This document shows positions 1 to 6,225 of a stretch of DNA of 64,000 bases, piece after piece. The first letter of the stretch is position 1; every line of letters begins with the position of its first letter. This stretch comes from Bacilliculturomica massiliensis (GTDB taxonomy: Bacteria > Bacillota > Clostridia > Peptostreptococcales > Anaerovoracaceae), in contig NZ_LR027591.1 of NCBI RefSeq assembly GCF_900605495.1, positions 1 through 64,000 of the forward strand, written 5' to 3'. Under the pieces are notes generated by a model. That model was not told the DNA's origin and ran no database searches. It worked only from the letters and a program-made list of their open reading frames with translations. The translations under genes and the position numbers were made by a program.

Positions 1-199
1 TCATGGTGTTGATTGTTTGTACTTGAATCTTTCCTGAAGTCTGCCGGCCGAAGCCGGTTCTCCAGTTGAGAACAACTTAATGTTCTCTTTGACTCAATTT
101 CTACACTATGGAGTTATCAAGGTTCATTGCTTGCTTCTCAGGCTTTACAGCCTTTTCGCACGCTTTTCTTCGCCGCCGCCTCTCGGTGACAGCTATATT
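1..199 (-). other. Probable rRNA operon leader (reads leftward off the window)
   Basis: Read on the minus strand, this stretch lies directly downstream of two rRNA-type promoters and carries the sequence ACCTTGATAACTCCATAG, which resembles the conserved leader or spacer block preceding 16S and 23S genes in Firmicutes. It also has hairpin-forming elements (GAGAAC...GTTCTC around 69-98 and CCGGC...GCCGG around 43-56). No rRNA gene is inside the window; a 16S gene just left of base 1 is inferred, not seen. Confidence 0.5.
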
Positions 200-228
200 A
201 GAATAACAGATTCCTTTCGGCTTGTCAA
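200..228 (-). promoter_or_regulatory. Promoter P2, rRNA-type, minus strand
   Basis: On the minus strand there is a perfect -35 TTGACA (223-228), a 17-base spacer and a -10 TATTCT (200-205). The start region AATATAGCTGTC is shared with the upstream promoter. The transcript would run leftward off the window into the presumed rRNA operon. Confidence 0.75.
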
Positions 229-308
229 CCGTTTTTTCGACTTTTTTCAAAGTTTTTCGGAAGACGTCTGTTTCTTCTTGTGCTGTTCCTCAGCGGGACA
301 GCTATATT

Positions 309-337
309 AGAATAGCAAACTTCGGATGGATTGTCAA
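309..337 (-). promoter_or_regulatory. Promoter P1, rRNA-type, minus strand
   Basis: Second minus-strand promoter with TTGACA (332-337), a 17-base spacer and TATTCT (309-314), about 109 bases upstream of P2. It has the same initiation sequence (TATTCTAATATAGCTGTC) as P2. An A/T-rich tract at 338-365 sits where an UP element would lie. Tandem identical promoters of this kind are typical of rRNA operons. Confidence 0.75.
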
Positions 338-339
338 CA

Positions 340-723
340 GATCTTTTTAAGTTTTTTGCAATTATCTCTGCAAAGATCCTCTAACCCCCTGCAGTCGCTC
401 TTCTTGAGGGTATTATGTCCACCGTCTCAGGACTTATACATACTTTTTCCATTGAACATAAAAATAAATTGCAGCCGCACGTTTCGACGTTTCCTCAGAG
501 TATGTTCGTTTCTGCTGTTCCCATCCGCGGTATTCCACGGCTATATACTGCGTCTGTATATATAATGTAGCGGTTTTACAGTTATTGTAGATTCCGTCAG
601 CTTTTCTGCTTAGAAAAAATGAGACACGGTCTGCGTGTCTGCACACATCGACGGCGGTTTGGTATATTCCCGACAGCCGGCGGGCAGACTAGGTGCAAAA
701 TGCTTTAGATTGGCGGTGGTTTT
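340..723. other. Intergenic region between rRNA promoters and DUF421 gene
   Basis: No convincing gene. It holds the presumed UP element of P1 at its left end, a small hairpin near 622-640 (AGACAC...GTGTCT) and a candidate plus-strand promoter for the DUF421 gene at 640-668. Short open frames here have no supported ribosome binding sites. Confidence 0.6.
640..668 (+). promoter_or_regulatory. Candidate promoter for the DUF421/DUF4363 pair
   Basis: TGCACA (640-645, 4 of 6 consensus bases), 17-base spacer, TATATT (663-668) preceded by TGG, an extended -10 arrangement. It would give a leader of about 50 bases before the TTG start at 724. Confidence 0.45.
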
Positions 724-1521
724 TTGCTTATTATTTTAATACGTACTTTTATATTGTATGTGATCGTCCTTTTTGTGCTGCGCGTAATGGGAAAGGGCGA
801 GCTGTCCAAGATGGATCCCTTCCAAATGGTTATTCTCTTTATGATCGCGGAGCTGGCTTCTCTTCCTATCGAATCGCCGGATGTTTCCATACTGACGGGG
901 ATCACGTCGCTGGTCACCCTGCTCTTTTTGCAGGTGCTCATTTCCGTGATCTCTCTGAAGTGCGAAAAGTTTAAACGGTTCATCAACGGAAAACCCAGCA
1001 TCCTCATCGACAAGGGCAACATTGACGTAAAAGAGCTGAACCGGCTGAGGATCAGTATCAATGATCTGACGGAACAGCTGCGGCTGAAGAATTATCCGTC
1101 CCTTGCCGATCTGGATTATGCCATCATGGAGGTCAACGGCGATCTCAGCGTTATCCCATCACCAGATAAACGCGCTCTCACTCCTTCCGACCTCTCTCTC
1201 AAAACTGACAGCGAAATGCTCCCCATGGTCCTGATCTCAGACGGCAGCCTTTACGCGGGCAATCTGGATAAGGTAGGCATGACAGAAAAACAGTTCCTTA
1301 CGAAACTGCATACTTATGACATCTCCGATTACAGCCAGGTCTTCCTGTGTTTTACGGACGAAAAAAAGGAGCTTCATGTCTATAGAAAAGATGAGCACAC
1401 CGGCCGAAAGGTCTGCGATCTGAATCAGCCCGGCTCCGAGGCCATGAAAGCGCCGAAGTCCGGGACCTGCGATCCCGGAAAGCCTGGAAACTCCAGGGAT
1501 AAAAAAGGGGGGAAACAGTAA
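724..1521 (+). CDS. DUF421 (YetF/YrbG/YcaP family) membrane protein
   Basis: This 265-residue protein starts at a TTG codon behind a weak GGCGGTGG site. Three membrane segments lie in the first 75 residues, including the family-typical stretch LRVMGKGELSKMDPFQ followed by MVILFMIAELA. A soluble domain follows (INGKPSILIDKGNI, then ISINDLTEQLRLKNYPSLADLDYAIMEV abridged here as the family core near residues 100-150). These features fit the DUF421 family of Bacillus and Clostridium, whose biochemical role is unsettled; some members are linked to spore germination or envelope functions. The C-terminal 40 residues are polar and likely disordered. It overlaps the following DUF4363 gene by one base, so the two are translationally coupled. 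Confidence 0.85.
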   Translation: MLIILIRTFILYVIVLFVLRVMGKGELSKMDPFQMVILFMIAELASLPIESPDVSILTGITSLVTLLFLQVLISVISLKCEKFKRFINGKPSILIDKGNIDVKELNRLRISINDLTEQLRLKNYPSLADLDYAIMEVNGDLSVIPSPDKRALTPSDLSLKTDSEMLPMVLISDGSLYAGNLDKVGMTEKQFLTKLHTYDISDYSQVFLCFTDEKKELHVYRKDEHTGRKVCDLNQPGSEAMKAPKSGTCDPGKPGNSRDKKGGKQ

Positions 1522-1904
1522 TGCGGTCCTTAATTATTTCTACGGTCAGCCTGCTCCTGATCTTAGGTATCTGGTTCGGTTTCATGACCTACTGTGAAGA
1601 TACGCTGGGCGGCCTTGTGGCCGTCATCGAGGAAGAGATCGAAGTCAGCGTGGCGGCGGAGGACTGGCCGGCGGCGAAAGAAGAATTCCGGCGTTTTTCC
1701 GAGAGCTGGCACAAAGACGAGGCTGCCTTCTCTCTGTTCCTTGAACAGTCTTCCATGCTGGATACAGATTTTGCAATTGCCCGGGCGGAAGCGTATATCA
1801 ACGCCGAGGACAGATCCAGCGCGCTGGGAGAGCTGGCCAGCATCCGCGAGCAGCTCCGTTTTCTTTTCCTGAACGAACGAATAAATCTTGAAAATATCAT
1901 GTAA
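1521..1904 (+). CDS. DUF4363 family membrane-anchored protein
   Basis: The 127-residue product has one N-terminal membrane segment (residues 3-22) followed by a predominantly helical domain. The pattern of repeated W-H-K-D and L-x-E-x-S spacings, ending in LNERINLENIM, fits the DUF4363 family. Its ATG overlaps the DUF421 stop codon (TAATG) and is preceded by GGGGGGAAA. DUF421-DUF4363 pairs are a recurrent arrangement in Clostridia and suggest a complex on the outer face of the membrane or in the spore envelope. The function is not established. Confidence 0.75.
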   Translation: MRSLIISTVSLLLILGIWFGFMTYCEDTLGGLVAVIEEEIEVSVAAEDWPAAKEEFRRFSESWHKDEAAFSLFLEQSSMLDTDFAIARAEAYINAEDRSSALGELASIREQLRFLFLNERINLENIM

Positions 1905-1919
1905 ACATAGTATTCTAAT

Positions 1920-2025
1920 AAGCAGTAGAGTAAACGATATGCGTTAAGTGTCATGAGATGGGATGTCGCTCATGAACGAAAGGCCCGCAGCCCGGGCTTG
2001 CGATATATCGTTGCGTCCGCTGCTG
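1920..2025 (+). promoter_or_regulatory. Tetrahydrofolate (THF-I) riboswitch
   Basis: The closing stem pairs AGCAG (1921-1925) with CTGCT (2020-2024). Inside lie the conserved blocks GCGTTAAGTGT (1941-1951), GAGATGGGATGTCG (1955-1968) and TTGCGTCCGCT (2011-2021), which match the aptamer core known from Clostridia (GCGUUAAGUGU, GAAUGGGAUGUCG, UUGCAUCCGCU). A covarying hairpin CCCGCAG-CCCGGG follows. It precedes folT by about 105 bases, the expected context. No clear terminator lies between aptamer and gene, so control may act on translation; this part is inferred. Confidence 0.92.
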
Positions 2026-2130
2026 CATTAGAGAACATATGCGGGTCGGCTGAATTTTGCATACAGCTTCCCTGTCTTTAGTGTGGTACACTCGTTGTTT
2101 CTTACATTAAAGAAAGGGAGGTTTTTTATT

Positions 2131-2667
2131 ATGAAGAAACAAACATTAAGTTCACTGGTACTGGCGTCTCTTTTCGCCACACTATCCATCGTACTGACTC
2201 AATTTCTCAGCTTTTACATCCCGTTTCTGGGCAACAATTCCGTTCGCATCGGGTTCGGACATGTGCCACTTCTGCTGGCCGGGCTGCTTCTGGGACCTTT
2301 TTGGGGTGCTGCTACCGGCGCGGTGGCCGATTTTGTCGGCGCTGTGGTCTTTCCCTTTGGAGGCGCTTATTTCCCCGGCTTTACAGTGACGGCCATGCTG
2401 ACGGGACTGATTCCCGCCCTGCTGAAACGCTCGCTGGGATGGCAGCGCCTGGGATGGCTGCAGATTCTCCTGATCACACTGGTCACGGAGACGGTGGCTT
2501 CGATCTTCGTCAATACCCTTTGGCTCTCTCTCATGTACGGAATGAATTACTGGGCCACTCTGATGATGCGTCTTCCCGTTACCCTGTGCATGTGTGTGGT
2601 TTATTCCGCTGTCAACTATCCGCTCTATTCACGGGCGTCCAAAGAATTGAACCGTTTCAGCGTCTGA
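2131..2667 (+). CDS. folT: Folate-family ECF transporter S component
   Basis: The 178-residue integral membrane protein has about six hydrophobic segments. It contains the S-component signatures VRIGFGHVPLLLAGLLLGP and GAVADFVGAVVFPFGGAYFPGFT typical of folate-specific (FolT) subunits. It would bind folates and dock on the shared EcfA/A'/T energising module, which is not in the window. The ATG at 2131 is chosen because AAAGGGAGG lies nine bases upstream; an in-frame ATG 48 bases earlier lacks such a site. The THF riboswitch directly upstream supports the substrate call, since reduced folate would repress import. Confidence 0.93.
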   Translation: MKKQTLSSLVLASLFATLSIVLTQFLSFYIPFLGNNSVRIGFGHVPLLLAGLLLGPFWGAATGAVADFVGAVVFPFGGAYFPGFTVTAMLTGLIPALLKRSLGWQRLGWLQILLITLVTETVASIFVNTLWLSLMYGMNYWATLMMRLPVTLCMCVVYSAVNYPLYSRASKELNRFSV

Positions 2668-2748
2668 AGCGGAGTGTTTGAGAGATCCTGAAAGGCAGTG
2701 CCGGCTGCAGGACATCCTGGCGATCGGATAATTTTTTACACATTGCCC

Positions 2749-2777
2749 TTGCAATTTTCTCCTCATCAGGCTATAAT
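2749..2777 (+). promoter_or_regulatory. Strong promoter without a downstream gene
   Basis: TTGCAA (2749-2754), exactly 17 bases, then a perfect TATAAT (2772-2777). The next plus-strand gene begins 560 bases away beyond a terminator-like hairpin and a minus-strand gene, so the promoter appears to drive a short untranslated RNA. Confidence 0.55.
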
Positions 2778-2783
2778 ATATAG

Positions 2784-2877
2784 CGATTGAAAGAGAGATC
2801 TTTCACAGTAAAACAGCCAGACTCACGGGAGACCCCATCAAAGCGTCACACACCGCCGGGGTCTCTCTATATTTTTT
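2784..2877 (+). ncRNA. Candidate small RNA, about 90 nt
   Basis: It is bounded by the promoter at 2749-2777 and a terminator-like hairpin at 2829-2877. It begins with a self-complementary segment (GAAAGAGAGATCTTTC, 2788-2803) followed by a single-stranded A-rich part. No open frame of convincing length or ribosome binding site is present. It does not resemble a known RNA class to me; the call rests on promoter and terminator only. Confidence 0.4.
2829..2877 (+). terminator. Probable intrinsic terminator
   Basis: GAGACCCC (2829-2836) pairs with GGGGTCTC (2858-2865) across a 21-base loop, followed by TCTATATTTTTT. It could end the candidate small RNA and any folT read-through. Confidence 0.5.
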
Positions 2878-2971
2878 GTGCGGCCTACCGCTCCCGGGCC
2901 GGTCTCCATCCCAACGACGGACCGGATCCCGGCGGCGATGCGCCCCGGCAGCCTGGACATAAGCCGCCGGG

Positions 2972-3241
2972 TCACAGGCCCGCGATCACCATCCAGGCCA
3001 GCGCGCCGGGTATTCCAAGGACCCCTACCACCACAGCCGAGATCCAGCTCAGCGCCATGTGAAAGCCAAGGTAGCCCCCGATCCAATTGAACAGCAGAAT
3101 GAAAGCTCCTCCCGCCAGACTGTTGAGAACCAGACGCAATACCAGTTTCAGCGGGACCAGAAATAAATACCCCACCACATAAAGCACTATGATGCCGAAC
3201 GCATACGCGATCAAAATGCCGATCTCCGTACTCATGTCCAT
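2972..3241 (-). CDS. bofA: BofA family protein (pro-sigma-K processing inhibitor family)
   Basis: The 89-residue, nearly all-hydrophobic protein has two or three membrane segments. Its C-terminal half (SLAGGAFILLFNWIGGYLGF, then a G-I-P-G-A motif) is characteristic of BofA. In Bacillus, BofA in the outer forespore membrane holds the SpoIVFB protease inactive until sigma-K is needed. The ATG at 3241 is chosen because GGAAGGGAG lies nine bases upstream; an ATG three codons earlier abuts that site and longer extensions lack one. It is divergent from the DUF2508 gene, another member of the recR-yaaL-bofA neighbourhood of Firmicutes. The length matches the family (about 87). Confidence 0.85.
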   Translation of the reverse strand: MDMSTEIGILIAYAFGIIVLYVVGYLFLVPLKLVLRLVLNSLAGGAFILLFNWIGGYLGFHMALSWISAVVVGVLGIPGALAWMVIAGL

Positions 3242-3335
3242 CTTTCTCATCTCCCTTCCTTCGTCCATCAAATTCACCTTATCCTGTATAAAATATTCCA
3301 GGGCGGCATAGAATAGACTATCAAGGTGATTCAAA

Positions 3336-3623
3336 ATGGGGAAAGGACGTGGGAAAATGGGATCGAATAATTTTATCGGAGTGAAGGACATCATGGGACG
3401 CGCCTATCGCAGCTTCCTGAATATACCGGTGGCGCCGACGGAAGACGATCTGCTGATCTCCGCCATAAAAGGAGCGCGCAGAGACTATAAAATGGCCGAG
3501 AGCCGGTTCAATGAAGCCACCAATCAGGATCTGGTGGATCAGGCCATCTACGATATGCTTTCAGCCAAGACCAAATATACGTACTTGATGAAGCAGGCCA
3601 GAGAGAAAGACCTTCATTTCTGA
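3336..3623 (+). CDS. DUF2508 (YaaL-like) family protein
   Basis: The 95-residue product is highly charged and helical. Its family pattern is D-L-L-I-S-A-I-K-G-A-R-R-D-Y-K-M-A, then F-N-E-A-T near residues 55-61, and the ending D-M-L-S-A-K-T-K-Y-T-Y-L-M-K-Q-A. This matches YaaL/DUF2508, a small protein of unknown function that sits beside recR and bofA in many Firmicutes. The start at 3336 has AAGGTGATT upstream; an alternative ATG at 3357 would remove seven residues. A terminator follows 40 bases after the stop. Confidence 0.8.
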   Translation: MGKGRGKMGSNNFIGVKDIMGRAYRSFLNIPVAPTEDDLLISAIKGARRDYKMAESRFNEATNQDLVDQAIYDMLSAKTKYTYLMKQAREKDLHF

Positions 3624-3662
3624 ACCGCGCTCCGTCCAACAAACGGAAACCTCATATCCAAG

Positions 3663-3699
3663 ATCCGCACCGCCGCCGACGGCCGATGCGGATTTTTTT
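3663..3699 (+). terminator. Intrinsic terminator after the DUF2508 gene
   Basis: ATCCGCA (3663-3669) pairs with TGCGGAT (3687-3693) around a GC-rich loop that can extend the stem, followed by seven T. Confidence 0.85.
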
Positions 3700-3756
3700 A
3701 TGCCACGAGTCAACAAACTGTAGACGAATGGGGCAGGTAGGTACTGGAAACGTTCA

Positions 3757-3785
3757 TTTACAGGATTTTTTTAATGGAATATAAT
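3757..3785 (+). promoter_or_regulatory. Promoter of the cyclic-nucleotide signalling operon
   Basis: TTTACA (3757-3762), a 17-base spacer and a perfect TATAAT (3780-3785), located 99 bases before the first start codon of the five-gene operon 3884-12375. Confidence 0.7.
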
Positions 3786-3883
3786 GAAGAAAAAAGGCGA
3801 AACGATCAGCGCTTCCGCAGTTTTTCCCACAGGCTGTGGGACGCGCAGTAACGAGAACAGGTGGTAAACAGGTGGCAACGGAT

Positions 3884-4708
3884 ATGCAGACAGAAGACGA
3901 TGGGGTGGTGACGCTCCTTGGCGTCAGAGGTTCCTGCCCGGTATGGGGCCCGGCTTTTGCCCGGTACGGCGGCTCCACCGCCTGCGTTTTTGTTCAGATG
4001 GGCGGCCAGTCCATCGTGCTGGACGCCGGTACCGGTCTGCTGTCTCTGGCCGATGTTTTTCCACATGGGGAGCAGCGTTTTTCCCTGCTGCTTTCCCACC
4101 CCCACGTGGATCATCTGATGGGCCTGCCCCTCTGTCCGCTGCTGCAGCGGAGCGAGTTTTCTGTATCTTTGTATTCTTCTCCACGAGATGGACGGCACAC
4201 GCTGGAACAGGTGGCCGCCTTGCTTGCTCCCCCGCTGTGGCCGGTGGGGCCGGAATCCTTCGCCGCTCACATGCGCTGGGAGGACCTGCCGGCTCCGATG
4301 TTTGCACTGGGAGCCGTGGAGGTCAGATGTCTGGAAGTTGTGCATCCCGGCGGTAGCACAGCGTTCCGGCTGTCCTGCCAAGACCGCAGTCTGGTCTATG
4401 TCAGCGACGCAGAGGAAAGCGAGTATTCCCTGCAGCGTCTCGTTGATTTCGCCGCCGGCTGTTCCCTCCTTCTCATCGACGGACAGTTCACGAAGGAGGA
4501 ACTGACGGATCACCAGGGTTACGGCCATATGGCGTGGGAGACTGCAGTATCCGTGGGCAGGCGCTGCGGCGCCGAAGAACTCCGGATCATCCATCACGCT
4601 CCGGAGCGGACCGACAGACAGCTGGATGAGTTTGAGGAACGACTGTTTCAGATGCGGGGCGACGATCATTATCGTTTTGCAAGGTGCGGAGAGAGGATCT
4701 GTCTATGA
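3884..4708 (+). CDS. MBL-fold metallo-hydrolase
   Basis: The 274-residue protein has the metallo-beta-lactamase fold. It carries the metal-binding motif H-P-H-V-D-H at about residues 72-77, an upstream beta strand ending in a conserved aspartate (SIVLDAGTGL), a later histidine-glycine pair near residue 150, a DAEES motif and the C-terminal LRIIHHAPERTD, as in RNase Z-like and cyclic-phosphodiesterase-like MBL enzymes. The N-terminal G-V-R-G-S-C-P motif is common in MBL proteins of signalling contexts. The start at 3884 uses AGGTGG eight bases upstream; a GTG at 3836 is possible. Its stop overlaps the next start (ATGA). The substrate is unknown; a cyclic nucleotide is plausible given the operon. 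Confidence 0.8.
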   Translation: MQTEDDGVVTLLGVRGSCPVWGPAFARYGGSTACVFVQMGGQSIVLDAGTGLLSLADVFPHGEQRFSLLLSHPHVDHLMGLPLCPLLQRSEFSVSLYSSPRDGRHTLEQVAALLAPPLWPVGPESFAAHMRWEDLPAPMFALGAVEVRCLEVVHPGGSTAFRLSCQDRSLVYVSDAEESEYSLQRLVDFAAGCSLLLIDGQFTKEELTDHQGYGHMAWETAVSVGRRCGAEELRIIHHAPERTDRQLDEFEERLFQMRGDDHYRFARCGERICL

Positions 4709-6225
4709 ACAATTTAACCATGGAAAGACTCCTGCAGGTGAGTATCGCTCTGTCCAGCGAGAAGGACCACGACCGCCTGCTGGAGACGATATTGACCGCC
4801 GCCATGGATATTACACACTGCGACGGCGGCACGCTGTATCAACTGGAAAAAGACCGCCTGTATTTCAGGAATAAAATAACCCGCTCCCAAAATGTTTGGG
4901 AGGGCGGCAGCCACGGCCACGTGACCCTGCCGCCTGTGACTCTGAGCCCGGAAAATGCCTGCGCCTGCGCAGTCCTGTGCAATACGCTGATCAATATCAA
5001 AGACGTATACCGCTGCGACGGCTACGATTTTTCAGGACCCTGCCGTTACGACAAGATGACGGGATACCATACCCAGAGCATGCTGATCGTACCCATGGAA
5101 AACGATCAGGGGCAGATCATCGGCGTGCTGCAGCTCATCAACGCCCTCGACGACTCCGGCCGCACCATACCTTTCGCCAAAGAATTTGAACCTGTTATTC
5201 TTGCTCTGGGCGCTCAGGCCGCCATCTGCCTGACCAACATGAACTACGCCATGGAGATCCGCCAGCTGCTGGATTCCTTCGTAGGCGTGATGTCCGCCGC
5301 CATCGACGAGCGTACATCCTACAACGCCAATCACACCAGAAACATGGTCAAATTCGCCGTGCGCTTTCTGGATTGGCAGGAGGGCCAGGGCAACCCCTGG
5401 CATATGACCCGCCTGGGCCGCGAACAATTCCTCATGTGCGTGTGGCTTCACGACATCGGCAAGCTGAACGTCCCCCTCTCGATCATGGACAAGTCCTCCC
5501 GGCTGACGGAGGAAGAACTGCGTGAGATCTTCCATCGCCTGACGGAGATCGAGCTGAACTGCGAGATCGAATACCTGCGGGGAAAACTCACCGAAGAAGC
5601 GTACGCCCACAGGCTTAAGTCTGTCCAGCAGGACCGTCAGCTCATACTGGATGTGAACCGGGCAAGATATGTGACGGACGACCGCGTGGCTCAGATCGAA
5701 AAAATGGCGCAGAAGCCGTATTTCGACCGGAAGACCGGCCGCGCCCGGCCCCTGCTCACCGAGGAAGAGAAAGGGGCGCTCATGATCCGCTACGGTACGC
5801 TGACGGCAGTGGAACGGGCGATCATGCAGAATCACGTGGTCACCACATCCAAAATGCTGTCCCGGATGCACTTTCCCCGCATCTATGAAAAAGTACCCAT
5901 CTGGGCGGGAGAACATCACGAATTTCTAAACGGTCAGGGCTATCCCAAAGGCCTGACCGAAGAACAGATCGCCCCCGAGGTCCGCCTGCTCACCGTGCTC
6001 GACATATTCGAGGCGCTCACCGCCCACGACCGTCCTTATAAGGACGCGGTCTCTGCGGAGCAGGCGCTGGATATTCTGGACGAAATGGTCTCCGAGGGGA
6101 AGCTGGACGCAGACGTGGTGGCGCAGTTCCGCCGGAGCCGCGTCTGGGAAGATCCCGAAGACGGCGAATCCATCGATCTGTATAATCAGCCCGAATACAC
6201 GAAGGAGGTTGAGGACTTATGCTGA
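4705..6225 (+). CDS. GAF domain / HD-GYP cyclic-di-GMP phosphodiesterase
   Basis: 506 residues. An N-terminal GAF sensor domain (about 5-185) contains four or five clustered cysteines (ENACACAVLCNT; CDGYDFSGPC), possibly a redox or metal sensor. A C-terminal HD-GYP domain follows: the LHDIGK motif lies near residues 249-254, a helical insertion spans about 265-375, and HHEFLNGQGYPKGL near 403-416 supplies the HHE and GYP signatures. HD-GYP enzymes hydrolyse c-di-GMP or related cyclic dinucleotides with a di- or tri-iron centre. All catalytic residues seem present. The start overlaps the MBL gene by four bases and the stop overlaps the FecR gene, so the genes are co-translated. Confidence 0.9.
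   Translation: MNNLTMERLLQVSIALSSEKDHDRLLETILTAAMDITHCDGGTLYQLEKDRLYFRNKITRSQNVWEGGSHGHVTLPPVTLSPENACACAVLCNTLINIKDVYRCDGYDFSGPCRYDKMTGYHTQSMLIVPMENDQGQIIGVLQLINALDDSGRTIPFAKEFEPVILALGAQAAICLTNMNYAMEIRQLLDSFVGVMSAAIDERTSYNANHTRNMVKFAVRFLDWQEGQGNPWHMTRLGREQFLMCVWLHDIGKLNVPLSIMDKSSRLTEEELREIFHRLTEIELNCEIEYLRGKLTEEAYAHRLKSVQQDRQLILDVNRARYVTDDRVAQIEKMAQKPYFDRKTGRARPLLTEEEKGALMIRYGTLTAVERAIMQNHVVTTSKMLSRMHFPRIYEKVPIWAGEHHEFLNGQGYPKGLTEEQIAPEVRLLTVLDIFEALTAHDRPYKDAVSAEQALDILDEMVSEGKLDADVVAQFRRSRVWEDPEDGESIDLYNQPEYTKEVEDLC

Noticed and set aside
2787-3062. A 91-codon plus-strand frame near bofA
   Set aside because: It starts inside the candidate small RNA, crosses a terminator-like hairpin and runs antisense to bofA; it has no conserved features.
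5032-5919. A 295-codon minus-strand open frame opposite the HD-GYP gene
   Set aside because: It is a shadow of the HD-GYP coding sequence, whose catalytic motifs are complete on the plus strand.
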